Positions 20,042 through 28,803 of a DNA stretch of 64,000 bases are shown here, piece after piece. A program made the position numbers and the translations under genes. The number at the start of each line of letters is the position of its first letter. The stretch's first letter is position 1. Source of the DNA: Rhizobium sp. Leaf371 (GTDB lineage: Bacteria; Pseudomonadota; Alphaproteobacteria; Rhizobiales; Rhizobiaceae); the NCBI RefSeq assembly GCF_001424045.1, contig NZ_LMQB01000002.1:1-64000 (forward strand). The letters run 5' to 3'. The notes under the pieces were generated by a model. It worked only from the letters and a program-made list of their open reading frames with translations. It was not told the origin of the DNA and did not search any database.

Positions 20042-22566
20042 TCCGCGGCTTCGGCCTTCGGCAATGCGCCCGAGGGAATACGGCAAATGACCTCGGTCCC
20101 CTCGCCTTCCCGCGTCACGATGCGGACCTTGCCATGGTGGAGGGTGATGAAGCTGTCGACGATCGAAAGGCCGAGGCCGGCGCCGCCGCGCTGGCCATGG
20201 CTCTCGAAGCGATGGAAGACGCTTTCCAGTACGTCCTTCGGAATACCGGGTCCCTGATCGCTGACGGTGAAGACGAAATCGCTGGCCTCGCGCGCGCAGG
20301 AGAGGCCGACGACGCTGCCCTCCGGCGCGAAGTTGGCGGCATTGGTCAGGAGCTTGATGAAGATCTGCTTCAGCCGCTGGTGGTCGGCAACGAAGGTGCC
20401 GAGCATGTCGGGCGTGTCGATGCGCAGGGTGACAGAGCTTTCCTGCAGACGATCGGCCATCTGTTGCGACACCTCATCGAGGAAATCGGTGAGATTGATC
20501 TCGCTGAGGTCGAGCTCGACGATGCCGGCATCCACGGTCGCGAGGTCGAGAATATCGTTGACGATGGTCAGGAGCAGCGAGGAGGAGGTGGAGATATGAT
20601 CGACATATTCCGCCTGGCGCGTCGAGAGCTCGCCGAAGGCGGGCGTTTTCAGAAGGTCGGCGAAACCGATGATGTTGGTGAGCGGCGAGCGCAACTCGTA
20701 GGAGACATGCTGCACGAAATCGTTCTTCAGCGAATCGGCCATGCGCAGCGCCTCGTTCTTTTCCGTCAGGGCGCGCTCGACGCGCACGCTGTCGGTCATG
20801 TCGACGAAGGTCAGCATGGTCTGCGCATTGGGAAGAGGGATGATGGCAAAGTCGAGGATGAGACCGGTGCGCAATTCGAGCATGCCGCGGCTCGACGGCC
20901 GCTCGTCCTCGAAGCTGGTAATGGCGTGGGAAAACCGCTTCCAGCCATCCGGCTGGTCGTAGGAAACGGTGCAGGCCTGCTCGATGGCGCGGATATGGGT
21001 GCCCGGCGCGACTTCGGTTTCGGTCACACCCCAGAGCGCCCGGAACGCCGGGTTGGACAGCTTGATACGCCCGTCCGGACCGAACACTGCAACGCCTTCG
21101 GAAAGGTGGTCGATGGTTTCGCCCTGAACCTGCACCAGCGTATTGTAGCGGGTTTCCAGATCGACACGCTCAGTGAGGTTTTCGAAGACCCAGGTTGCCC
21201 CGCCCTGCGGACGGGCCGTCGCGAAAACGCGCAGGGTCTGGCCGTTCGGCAGATGCCACATGTCCATCTGGGTTTCGATGGCCTGATAGACGGAGAGAGC
21301 CTGTTCCTTCCATTGCTTCCAGCTGAGCTGCTCGGGAAGGCGGCCGCTTTCGCGCAGCTGGTCGAAGATCTCGCCATTGCCGGGGCGGCGGGCGAGAAAG
21401 GCCGTGTCGAGGTTCCAGAGGGTCTGGAACGCCTGATTGTAGAATTGCAGGCGCTGCGAGCCATCGAAGGTCGCCACGGCCGTTGCCAGATGGTCCAGCG
21501 TTTCGGCGTGGCTCTTCAGCGTGCGGGACAATTCCTCGCGAACGGCCTCGATGGCGCTGACATCATGGGCGATACCGGCCGTGCCATAGGTGGTCTTCGC
21601 ATCGACGACATCGAAGAAGGTGCGCTGGCCGCGCACGACGGTCGAGATCTTGTCGCGGAAGGGCGAGTCATAGGTGGCGAGCGCCTTGGCTTTTTCACGT
21701 GAAACGGTTGCCAGCAGTTCGCGGCCTTCCTGGACCACGACGTCGGTGCTCGGCGCTTCCACGGCGTCGCGATAGGCTTCGTTGACCCAGGCAATCTGCC
21801 CGTCGCGTCCACGCTGCCAGACCGGCATATCCACCGCATTCAAAAGCGTCTGAAGGCTTGCGAGATCGCCGCGCAGCCGGTCGCGCTCCAGCGTCAGCTC
21901 GGCCAGTTCCTCGCGCAGATTGTTGAGCGCGACGAAGCGCACGAAGGCGCGGCCGCCGGACACGCGCCCCTGAGCTTCCAGGATCTCGTTGCGGTTCGTC
22001 TGCACGACGAGGTCGAAGCTTTCGGCAAAGGTGCGCAGGCGATCGATGGCCCGTTCGAGTTCGCTCGCCGACGTCGCCTTGATCCAGCGGCCGAAGGCGA
22101 GGAAATCGCGGTCGTCCTGCGGCGCACCCGTTTCCGGCGGTAGCTGGCCAAGAAATTCGGGCTTTTCGGCCGGACCATCCCAGACCACGATGCTGCGGTT
22201 CTTGTCGGAAATCAGCGCCTGGAAGCGCGTGATGCTCTGGCGCGCATCGGCAAGCGCCGTCTTCAGGTCGCGATTGTCGGTCTCGACGGTGCTGCGCTGC
22301 CGGATCACCCAGACGGCCGAAATCATAGCGGCAGCAATGGCACCGGTGAGGAGCGAGAATGTGATGATCTCAGAGGAGTGAAAAACGCTCGCGACGCCTT
22401 CCGCGGCCATGGCCTCGCCGGAGAGGAGCCCGAGGGCAGAACCTGCGGCAAGGTGGCGAATGATCGACGACAGGCGCTTGCGACGTCGATCCGGCCGGGT
22501 GTCGACCGCAGAGCTTACGCCCGGCTCGGCAGGCGTTCGTCCAGCGTTCCAAGAAGCTTTCGTCAT
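20038..22566 (-). CDS. divL: cell-cycle sensor kinase-like protein DivL
   Basis: This 842-residue protein has an N-terminal hydrophobic region (residues 40-55 and a membrane span near 71-88), several PAS-like modules between about 240 and 595, and a HisKA/HATPase core. In the H-box HVSYELRSPLTNI a tyrosine (Y623) replaces the phosphorylated histidine, the hallmark of Caulobacter DivL. The ATPase N-box (LLTNAANFAPEG), DQGPGIP and GGAGLGLSI are intact. DivL acts with DivK and CckA to control CtrA phosphorylation. The start ATG follows GGGGACAG. A parS-like palindrome lies in the coding sequence at 21691-21706. Confidence 0.88.
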   Translation of the reverse strand: MTKASWNAGRTPAEPGVSSAVDTRPDRRRKRLSSIIRHLAAGSALGLLSGEAMAAEGVASVFHSSEIITFSLLTGAIAAAMISAVWVIRQRSTVETDNRDLKTALADARQSITRFQALISDKNRSIVVWDGPAEKPEFLGQLPPETGAPQDDRDFLAFGRWIKATSASELERAIDRLRTFAESFDLVVQTNRNEILEAQGRVSGGRAFVRFVALNNLREELAELTLERDRLRGDLASLQTLLNAVDMPVWQRGRDGQIAWVNEAYRDAVEAPSTDVVVQEGRELLATVSREKAKALATYDSPFRDKISTVVRGQRTFFDVVDAKTTYGTAGIAHDVSAIEAVREELSRTLKSHAETLDHLATAVATFDGSQRLQFYNQAFQTLWNLDTAFLARRPGNGEIFDQLRESGRLPEQLSWKQWKEQALSVYQAIETQMDMWHLPNGQTLRVFATARPQGGATWVFENLTERVDLETRYNTLVQVQGETIDHLSEGVAVFGPDGRIKLSNPAFRALWGVTETEVAPGTHIRAIEQACTVSYDQPDGWKRFSHAITSFEDERPSSRGMLELRTGLILDFAIIPLPNAQTMLTFVDMTDSVRVERALTEKNEALRMADSLKNDFVQHVSYELRSPLTNIIGFADLLKTPAFGELSTRQAEYVDHISTSSSLLLTIVNDILDLATVDAGIVELDLSEINLTDFLDEVSQQMADRLQESSVTLRIDTPDMLGTFVADHQRLKQIFIKLLTNAANFAPEGSVVGLSCAREASDFVFTVSDQGPGIPKDVLESVFHRFESHGQRGGAGLGLSIVDSFITLHHGKVRIVTREGEGTEVICRIPSGALPKAEAAE
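21691..21706. promoter_or_regulatory. parS-like ParB-binding palindrome inside divL
   Basis: The 16-mer TTTTTCACGTGAAACG matches the widespread parS consensus TGTTTCACGTGAAACA at 14 of 16 positions, including the whole TTTCACGTGAAA core. It is about 39 kb from the proposed origin. Confidence 0.6.
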
Positions 22567-22860
22567 CACGTGCCTGTCCCCGTTGCACGGCGCCCGGCCG
22601 GTCTTCCGCCAAGATGGCAAAACCCCACAGGCACGCATCCGCCGTCCGCACGACCTTTCGACAAGGCCGGTTGAACGAATATCGTCGTCTTCGGGATCGT
22701 TACGCGTTCATGCTTGCCCGCCGCTTACGGCGTGCGTCGTTCCGTCCTGAAAACCAACGCTTTTTTCCGATTCGGTCCGCGTCAGTGCCGCATCTTCGTC
22801 CCGAATCGATACAGGTCAGCATAGTCCCTCCCCTTGGAAGCGGGAAGCATGGAGACGAAA
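22567..22860. other. divL upstream intergenic region
   Basis: The gap between the ahcY terminator and the divL ATG carries no open frame with coding character. It should hold the divL promoter. I looked for CtrA full sites (TTAA-N7-TTAA) and found none. Confidence 0.5.
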
Positions 22861-22894
22861 AAGAGGCCGCACGCTCTTCAGCGTACGGCCTCTT
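22856..22894 (-). terminator. intrinsic terminator of ahcY
   Basis: On the minus strand a 15-bp stem AAGAGGCCGTACGCT, loop GAAG, and AGCGTGCGGCCTCTT is followed by a T run. The stem has one internal mismatch. Confidence 0.85.
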
Positions 22895-22921
22895 CCAACT
22901 CAGGATATTTTTCGCTCGCGC

Positions 22922-24322
22922 TTAGTAGCGGTAGTGATCCGCCTTGAACGGGCCCTGCGGGGTCACGCCGATATAGGACGCCTGTTCATCCGACAACGTC
23001 GTCAGCTTGACGCCGAGCTTGGCGAGGTGAAGGCGCGCGACCTTCTCGTCGAGGTGCTTCGGCAGGATGTGGACGCCGGCTTCGTACTGCTCGCCCTTGG
23101 TGAAGAGCTCGATCTGAGCGAGCACCTGGTTGGTGAACGACGCCGACATGACAAAGGATGGGTGACCCGTGGCATTGCCGAGGTTCAGCAGGCGACCTTC
23201 CGACAGAAGGATCATCCGGTTGCCCTTGGGGAACTCGATGAGATCGACCTGCGGCTTCACATTGTTCCACTTCAGGTTCCGCAAGGCGGAAACCTGGATC
23301 TCGTTGTCGAAGTGGCCGATGTTTCCGACGATCGCCATGTCCTTCATCTCGCGCATATGCTCGATGCGGATGACGTCCTTGTTGCCGGTCGTGGTGATGA
23401 AGATATCGGCGCTCGCGACGACGTCTTCGAGCTGGACGACTTCGAAGCCATCCATGGCGGCCTGAAGGGCGCAGATCGGATCGACTTCCGTGACCTTGAC
23501 GCGGGCACCCGCACCCGACAGCGAGGCTGCCGAACCCTTGCCGACGTCGCCGTAACCGCAGACGACGGCAACCTTGCCGGCCATCATCACGTCGGTGCCG
23601 CGGCGGATGCCGTCAACGAGCGACTCCTTGCAGCCGTACTTGTTGTCGAACTTCGACTTTGTGACGCTGTCGTTGACGTTGATCGCCGGGAAGGGCAGCA
23701 AGCCCTTGGCGTGCAACTGGTACAGGCGGTTGACGCCGGTGGTGGTTTCCTCGGTGACGCCCTGGATCGCGTCGCGCTGCTTCGTGAAGAAGCCGGGCGT
23801 TTCGGCCAGACGCTTCTTGATCTGCGCGAACAGGATCTCTTCTTCTTCCGAGCCCGGGTTCGACAGCACGTCTTCACCGGCTTCGGCGCGCGCGCCGAGC
23901 AGGATGTACATGGTGGCATCGCCGCCATCGTCGAGGATCATGTTGGAGACGCCGCCGTCAGTCCACTGGAAGATCTTGTCGGTGTAGGTCCAGTATTCCG
24001 TCAGCGTCTCGCCCTTGACGGCGTAGACCGGAATGCCCGCAGCCGCGATCGCCGCAGCGGCATGGTCCTGCGTCGAGAAAATGTTGCAGGATGCCCAGCG
24101 AACGTCGGCACCGAGCGCGACGAGCGTCTCGATAAGAACCGCCGTCTGGATCGTCATATGCAGCGATCCGGTGATGCGGGCACCCTTCAAAGGCTTCGAC
24201 GCACCGAATTCCTCGCGCGAGGCCATCAGGCCCGGCATTTCGGTTTCGGCAATGGTGATTTCCTTGCGGCCGAAGTCGGCCAGGCCGATATCGGCTACCA
24301 GATAGTCATTGGTCGTGCTCAT
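22922..24322 (-). CDS. ahcY: adenosylhomocysteinase (S-adenosylhomocysteine hydrolase)
   Basis: This 466-residue enzyme hydrolyses S-adenosylhomocysteine to adenosine and homocysteine in the SAM cycle. The NAD-binding loop [13 protein letters not shown] and the C-terminal ADHYRY (close to the family KPDHYRY) are present. The chosen ATG follows CGGAGAG; upstream in-frame residues are not family-like. A perfect 24-bp palindrome 132 bases upstream suggests repression by an ArsR-type SahR regulator. A terminator follows, so it is probably a single-gene unit. Confidence 0.97.
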   Translation of the reverse strand: MSTTNDYLVADIGLADFGRKEITIAETEMPGLMASREEFGASKPLKGARITGSLHMTIQTAVLIETLVALGADVRWASCNIFSTQDHAAAAIAAAGIPVYAVKGETLTEYWTYTDKIFQWTDGGVSNMILDDGGDATMYILLGARAEAGEDVLSNPGSEEEEILFAQIKKRLAETPGFFTKQRDAIQGVTEETTTGVNRLYQLHAKGLLPFPAINVNDSVTKSKFDNKYGCKESLVDGIRRGTDVMMAGKVAVVCGYGDVGKGSAASLSGAGARVKVTEVDPICALQAAMDGFEVVQLEDVVASADIFITTTGNKDVIRIEHMREMKDMAIVGNIGHFDNEIQVSALRNLKWNNVKPQVDLIEFPKGNRMILLSEGRLLNLGNATGHPSFVMSASFTNQVLAQIELFTKGEQYEAGVHILPKHLDEKVARLHLAKLGVKLTTLSDEQASYIGVTPQGPFKADHYRY

Positions 24323-24453
24323 GAAGCTCTCCGCTGGTGGCTCGCCGGGTCGAAAGCTTGAGGCTCCGGGACCGCAGGCGGGCACTGATCTCTTGCCCGG
24401 TCATAGGCGGGGCGCGATCTTTCTCTAGCAGGAAAGCGGATCGCAGGCAACCT

Positions 24454-24477
24454 ACATATAAAGACGTCTTTATATGT
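24454..24477. promoter_or_regulatory. perfect 24-bp palindrome, candidate SahR operator of ahcY
   Basis: ACATATAAAGAC (24454-24465) is followed immediately by its exact reverse complement GTCTTTATATGT. It lies in the gap between the HPr stop and the ahcY start. It resembles the ATATAAAGA/TCTTTATAT operators predicted for SahR-type regulators of SAM-cycle genes. Confidence 0.75.
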
Positions 24478-24485
24478 TTATATCC

Positions 24486-24758
24486 CTACATTTCCTCGCC
24501 GAACCGGTCGCGCACCAGAGCGTCGAGCGCTTCCAGCGCCGCCTCCGCCTGCTGGCCGCTTGCGGTGACGGAAATCGAGCTACCGGTGCTGGCCGCCAGC
24601 ATCATCAGACCCATGATCGACAGGCCGCCGACGGTCATGCCGTCTTTGGTGACGTGGATTTCGGCATCGTAGGCCTCGACCGTCTGCACGAATTTGGCAG
24701 AGGCACGCGCATGCAGGCCGCGCTTGTTGATGATCTGGAGGTCCCGCGACAGTGTCAT
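24486..24758 (-). CDS. ptsH: HPr family phosphocarrier protein
   Basis: This 90-residue protein is HPr. The active-site histidine is H16 in KRGLHARASA and the regulatory serine is S47 in GGLSIMGLM. It accepts phosphate from a PTS enzyme I encoded elsewhere and can be phosphorylated on the serine by the HPr kinase three genes upstream. In alphaproteobacteria this incomplete PTS is regulatory, not sugar-transporting. It lies 15 bases downstream of the EIIA gene. Confidence 0.95.
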   Translation of the reverse strand: MTLSRDLQIINKRGLHARASAKFVQTVEAYDAEIHVTKDGMTVGGLSIMGLMMLAASTGSSISVTASGQQAEAALEALDALVRDRFGEEM

Positions 24759-24773
24759 GAAGGATTGCGCCCG

Positions 24774-25175
24774 CTATTTGCCGCTGAGAACGCGGCTGGC
24801 AACATTGATGTACTTACGCCCGGCCTCGGAGGCCTCCACCAAGGCCTTGTCCATGTCGCTCTCGCCACGCACACCCGCCAGCTTGATCAGCATGGGCAGG
24901 TTGACGCCGGCGATGACCTCGACCGTGCCGCTCTGCATGACGGAGATGGCAAGATTGGACGGCGTGCCGCCGAACATGTCGGTGAGAATGATGACGCCGT
25001 TGCCCTCGTTGGCAGCGATCACGGCCGTCAGAATATCCTGCCGCCGCTGATCCATGTCGTCTTCCGGGCCGATACACACGGTCTCGATGAATTTCTGCGG
25101 CCCTACGACGTGTTCGAGCGCATGACGAAACTCTTCAGCCAGCTTGCCGTGCGTGACAAGCACAAGTCCGATCAT
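24774..25175 (-). CDS. PTS EIIA component, mannose (fructose) family
   Basis: This 133-residue single-domain EIIA-Man protein has active-site histidine H9 in VLVTHGK. The ATG follows GGAG at eight bases. No membrane EIIB/C/D partner is encoded nearby, so it is the terminal regulatory acceptor of a non-transporting PTS, often named ManX or PtsM in rhizobia. It lies between the HPr kinase and HPr genes. The 172-base gap upstream shows no gene. Confidence 0.92.
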   Translation of the reverse strand: MIGLVLVTHGKLAEEFRHALEHVVGPQKFIETVCIGPEDDMDQRRQDILTAVIAANEGNGVIILTDMFGGTPSNLAISVMQSGTVEVIAGVNLPMLIKLAGVRGESDMDKALVEASEAGRKYINVASRVLSGK

Positions 25176-25347
25176 GTGTCTTTGCTCCAACTGCCTTTTC
25201 CCTTCGGCGGACGATAGCCATGCCATGCCGCAATGCAACAATTTCATTCCGCCTTGGGGCGGTCATCTTGGCGAGGAAATGCCGGAGTGCAAGTCAAAAA
25301 TCCTAAAACTCGGATCACATGAGCAAAATCTGTGCAGACTGCGACAT

Positions 25348-25836
25348 TTAAAGAGTCGAAAAGCGGCTGAGTGCATCGAGCGGGTCAAGCCCCGGCAAAA
25401 GCGGAAGCCGAAGCAGGGGAAGGGTCACTGCGCCCACCATCCAGGTCTCAGCCTCCGGTGCGACCCGCAGCCCGACAGGGGCCAGAACAGGCAGGACGGC
25501 AAAGGACATGACGGCCGCCCGGACGCTGCGGATCGGCACCGGGCCGACGCCGCGCAACTCGGCAAGGCCCGCAATGCTCGCCGGCGCGCGGGCGACGAGG
25601 CGGTCGCCTTGCAAAGAGATAAGGACCTGATCGTCCGAAACGAGTGCCGCGTTCCAGCCGCGACGAACGGCGGAGGACAGGCAGGCAAGGGCGGTGCTGG
25701 TCTTGCCTGTTCCGGAGGGTCCGACGAAGAGATAACCGAGCGTGCCGAGAACGATGGCCGTCGCGTGGATGTTGGCGGGCGCGTTCTTCTCTCGGCGTGC
25801 GTGACTGCGTTCGGCCTCGTCCTCTCCGGACTTCAT
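25348..25836 (-). CDS. hprK: HPr kinase/phosphorylase, short alphaproteobacterial form
   Basis: This 162-residue protein corresponds only to the C-terminal catalytic half of HprK of Firmicutes (about 310 residues). Walker A is GPSGTGKT at 39-46, the acidic pair is D68-D69 in LVSDDQ, and the segment AELRGVG resembles the family signature. It phosphorylates and dephosphorylates the HPr serine. It starts ten bases after chvG ends, linking the envelope-stress pair ChvG/ChvI to the regulatory PTS. Confidence 0.92.
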   Translation of the reverse strand: MKSGEDEAERSHARREKNAPANIHATAIVLGTLGYLFVGPSGTGKTSTALACLSSAVRRGWNAALVSDDQVLISLQGDRLVARAPASIAGLAELRGVGPVPIRSVRAAVMSFAVLPVLAPVGLRVAPEAETWMVGAVTLPLLRLPLLPGLDPLDALSRFSTL

Positions 25837-25846
25837 CGCGCAGCGC

Positions 25847-27628
25847 TCATGCCGCCTCGCCGACAGGCAGCGAGAGGATGAAGCGGGCGCCGGTGATCTT
25901 TCCGTGCGGATCCGTCATGTTTTCCGCCCGCAGCGTGCCGCCATGCGCCTCGGCGATCTGCCGCGAAATCGAGAGACCGAGGCCCGAATTCTGTCCGAAG
26001 TCTTCGCCATCGGGCCGATCGGTGTAGAAGCGTTCGAAGATGCGGTCGATATCCTCGGCCTGGATGCCCGGGCCGTTGTCCTCGACATAGACGATGCAGC
26101 GCGTGCGGTTGCGCGTCAGCCGCACGATGATGTGTCCCCCCTCTTCCGGCACGAAGGACCGGGCGTTCTCGATGAGGTTGGTGATGATCTGGCCGATGCG
26201 CAGCTCGTAGCCGCTGACATCGAAGCGAGCCTTCGGATTGTCCTTTCGCTCCACGACGAAGTTGAGCAGCACCGCCTTCTTCTTGTTGCGCACCTGCCGC
26301 GAGATATCGACGAGATCGCCGAGCAGCTTTTCGAGATCGACGACGCGCGCATCGCTGCGGGCAAGCTCCGCATCCAGCCGCGAGGCGTCGGAGATGTCGC
26401 TGATCAGGCGGTCGAGCCGGCGCACATCGTGCTGGATGACGTCCATCAGGCGCTTCTTGGACTCGTCGCTGCGGGCCAGCGGCAGGGTTTCCACCGCACT
26501 GCGCAGCGAGGTCAGCGGGTTCTTCAGCTCGTGGCTGACATCGGCAGCGAAATTCTCGATGGCGGCGATACGGTCGTAGAGTGCACCCGTCATGTCGCGC
26601 AGCGCCACCGAGAGATTGCCGATCTCGTCCTGACGCGAGGAGAAATCGGGAATCTCCTGGCGCTCCTTGGCGCTGCCACGGCGCACGCGAATGGCGGCGG
26701 CCGAAAGGCGGCGCAGGGGATTGGCAATCGTGCTCGACAGGAGCAGCGACAGGATGACGTTGACGAGGGCTGCGACGCCGAAGACGCGGATGATCGCCAG
26801 CCGCTCGGCGTGAACGATCTTGTCGATGTCGCCCGCCTGGGTCGAGAGGAGCAGCACGCCGAGAACGGCCCGGAAACGCTGGACGGGGACGGCGACGGAC
26901 ACGATGAGCTCGCCCTGTTCCGTCACGCGCACGACCGCGCCGCGCACGCCGGTGAGCGCGTTCATGACCTCGGGATAGATCGATCCGTTGCCACCCGGCG
27001 GCTCCTTGTAGAGCGGCAGATTGCCCGGCTGGAGCATGCGATTGTACCAGGTGTTGAGTTTTCCGGTCAGCGTCTGGTTTTCGGGCTCGATCGGCGGCAG
27101 GTCGAAGCGCAGCACCTGCCCGCCCGTATAAAGGTGACGGCTGTCGAGCAGGAGATCGGCATCGGCATCGAACAGACGGGCGCGGGTGCGGGTCGGCGAG
27201 ATCAGCCGTCGCAGCACGGGCGCCACACGCTCCTGGGTGATCGGAAATTCCAGGTCTTCATCGCGCGGCAGCGGCGTGATGCTCTGCCCGGCCTGCAGCT
27301 CGAGAAGCTTTTCCGGATCGATGGTGATGGAATTGGTATCGACCGAAGCCGAGGCGGCGATGGCACCGGCGATGATCTCGCCCTGCGTCAGCAGGCTCTC
27401 GACGCGGGCGTCGATCAGTCCCTCGCGGAACTGGTTGAGATACATGATGCCGCCCACGAGCACGACGAGCGCCACCAGATTGAAGAACAGGATGCGGCGC
27501 GTGAGGCTCGAAAAGACGGCGTTGCCGAAGAGGCGGCGGATCAGCGTGAAGGGATGCGCCCAGCGCCGGCCGGAGCGATAGGCTCCGTCCGCTTCCTCGA
27601 TCGCCGCATGCCTCGTGATGTCTGCCAC
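25847..27628 (-). CDS. chvG: envelope/acid-stress sensor kinase ChvG (ExoS)
   Basis: This 593-residue kinase has a membrane span at about 46-64, a periplasmic sensor of about 215 residues, and a second span near 281-300. HAMP, the H-box ADVSHELKNPLTSL (H366) and a complete HATPase domain (DNGPGI, GLGLSI) follow. It matches ChvG of Agrobacterium and ExoS of Sinorhizobium, which control acid response, exopolysaccharide and motility and are held off by periplasmic ExoR. The chvI gene is 58 bases upstream. Confidence 0.95.
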   Translation of the reverse strand: MADITRHAAIEEADGAYRSGRRWAHPFTLIRRLFGNAVFSSLTRRILFFNLVALVVLVGGIMYLNQFREGLIDARVESLLTQGEIIAGAIAASASVDTNSITIDPEKLLELQAGQSITPLPRDEDLEFPITQERVAPVLRRLISPTRTRARLFDADADLLLDSRHLYTGGQVLRFDLPPIEPENQTLTGKLNTWYNRMLQPGNLPLYKEPPGGNGSIYPEVMNALTGVRGAVVRVTEQGELIVSVAVPVQRFRAVLGVLLLSTQAGDIDKIVHAERLAIIRVFGVAALVNVILSLLLSSTIANPLRRLSAAAIRVRRGSAKERQEIPDFSSRQDEIGNLSVALRDMTGALYDRIAAIENFAADVSHELKNPLTSLRSAVETLPLARSDESKKRLMDVIQHDVRRLDRLISDISDASRLDAELARSDARVVDLEKLLGDLVDISRQVRNKKKAVLLNFVVERKDNPKARFDVSGYELRIGQIITNLIENARSFVPEEGGHIIVRLTRNRTRCIVYVEDNGPGIQAEDIDRIFERFYTDRPDGEDFGQNSGLGLSISRQIAEAHGGTLRAENMTDPHGKITGARFILSLPVGEAA

Positions 27629-27686
27629 GTCGGATGCTCAGCCTCTCCCGCTCGTCGCGATGTTCAGGGCGTCATGATTCGAGGCG

Positions 27687-28418
27687 TCAGGCCGATTCGC
27701 GGAACCGGTAACCGACGCCATACAGGGTTTCGATCATATCGAAGTCGTTGTCGACCATCTTGAACTTCTTGCGCAGCCGCTTGATGTGGCTGTCGATGGT
27801 GCGATCGTCCACGTAGACCTGCTCGTCATAGGCCGCATCCATCAACGAGTCCCGGCTCTTCACGACGCCGGGGCGCTGGGCAAGGGAATGCAGGATCAGG
27901 AACTCGGTCACCGTCAGCGTCACCGGCTCGTTCTTCCAGGTGCAGGTGTGGCGCTCCTGGTCCATCGACAGCTGGCCGCGTTCCAGCGAGCGGGCCTGGA
28001 TGTCGTCCTTCATCTTCTGCAGGCCGGCCGGACCGGCCGCGGCCGCCGCTTCCCGGTTGGCGGAGCGGCGCAGGATCGCCTTGACGCGCTCGACCAGCAG
28101 GCGCTGGGAGAATGGTTTGGTGATGAAGTCGTCGGCACCCATCTTGAGGCCGAAAAGCTCGTCGATCTCCTCGTCCTTGGAGGTGAGGAAGATGACGGGG
28201 ATATCCGACTTCTGCCGCAGGCGGCGCAGCAGTTCCATTCCGTCCATGCGCGGCATCTTGATATCGAAGATCGCGAGCTGCGGCGGTCGGGCGAGAAGCC
28301 CATCGAGCGCGGAGGCGCCGTCCGTATAGGTCTCGACCTTGTAGCCTTCCGCTTCCAGCGCGATCGAGACCGATGTCAGGATGTTCCGGTCGTCATCGAC
28401 AAGTGCAATGGTCTGCAT
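27687..28418 (-). CDS. chvI: response regulator ChvI
   Basis: This 243-residue OmpR-family regulator has D52 as phosphoacceptor in [11 protein letters not shown], the conserved lysine in FITKPF, and a C-terminal winged helix ending [11 protein letters not shown]. The start [10 protein letters not shown] follows GGAG at nine bases. It is the cognate regulator of ChvG and the first gene of a leftward chvI-chvG-hprK-EIIA-ptsH series. Confidence 0.95.
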   Translation of the reverse strand: MQTIALVDDDRNILTSVSIALEAEGYKVETYTDGASALDGLLARPPQLAIFDIKMPRMDGMELLRRLRQKSDIPVIFLTSKDEEIDELFGLKMGADDFITKPFSQRLLVERVKAILRRSANREAAAAAGPAGLQKMKDDIQARSLERGQLSMDQERHTCTWKNEPVTLTVTEFLILHSLAQRPGVVKSRDSLMDAAYDEQVYVDDRTIDSHIKRLRKKFKMVDNDFDMIETLYGVGYRFRESA

Positions 28419-28627
28419 CGTATTCCGCTCCATCATATCTTCGCGCCTTCTCTCATCCGGCCCCTCTCCCGCTGGAAGAAGGGCGTCATCGACAGAGGCC
28501 GGCCAGGATAGACAGAACTCCGCATCAGGAGGTCGGCCGAGGCCGGCGCGCGTTCATGAGTATAAAGGTGGAACAAATTGTGGCGAAGCGAAAATGTCGC
28601 GATGACGCACAATCGTTCGTATGAGCG

Positions 28628-28645
28628 CTGAGGTGCGCACCTCAG
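28628..28645. promoter_or_regulatory. 18-bp perfect palindrome of unknown role
   Basis: CTGAGGTGC is directly followed by its reverse complement GCACCTCAG, 176 bases upstream of the pckA start and 210 from chvI. No T run follows, so an operator is more likely than a terminator. Confidence 0.6.
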
Positions 28646-28662
28646 ATATTTTCAATTCGAAA

Positions 28663-28676
28663 TTTAAACCGATTGA
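28663..28676 (+). promoter_or_regulatory. candidate LacI-family operator upstream of pckA (site 1)
   Basis: TTTAAACCGATTGA has the central CG and A/T-rich arms of LacI-type operators. It is repeated with three changes 30 bases downstream. PckR, a LacI-family regulator, controls pckA in Sinorhizobium; the assignment to PckR is inference. Confidence 0.5.
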
Positions 28677-28692
28677 ACATTGAACAATTTCC

Positions 28693-28706
28693 TTTAAATC
28701 GATTAA
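28693..28706 (+). promoter_or_regulatory. candidate LacI-family operator upstream of pckA (site 2)
   Basis: TTTAAATCGATTAA lies 30 bases after site 1, about three helical turns, and about 98 bases before the pckA start. The inner AATCGATT is a perfect palindrome. Confidence 0.5.
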
Positions 28707-28803
28707 TATATTGAATTTATTGTATTTTTTAGGATGTCATCTTGCGTTTTCTGTAACTCCGGCTAATGTTGCGGCATTGATACAACGCAGGGGAGCAGCG
28801 CTC

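Larger units (their letters stand above)
28419..28803. other. divergent chvI/pckA regulatory region
   Basis: This 385-base gap becomes very AT-rich towards pckA. It carries an 18-bp palindrome and two LacI-like sites listed separately. No coding frame in it looks real. A frame reaching back from the pckA start to 28711 runs through AT-rich DNA and is not used. Confidence 0.6.

Noticed and set aside
24323-24453. Possible SAH or SAM riboswitch in the ahcY leader
   Set aside because: I looked for the conserved SAH riboswitch core and SAM-II elements and found none; the perfect palindrome explains regulation better.
28455-28490. Fragment of a RIME/RPE-type palindromic repeat
   Set aside because: CCCCTCTCCCGC followed by GAAGAAGGG is reminiscent, but the arms do not pair well and no second copy is seen in the window.
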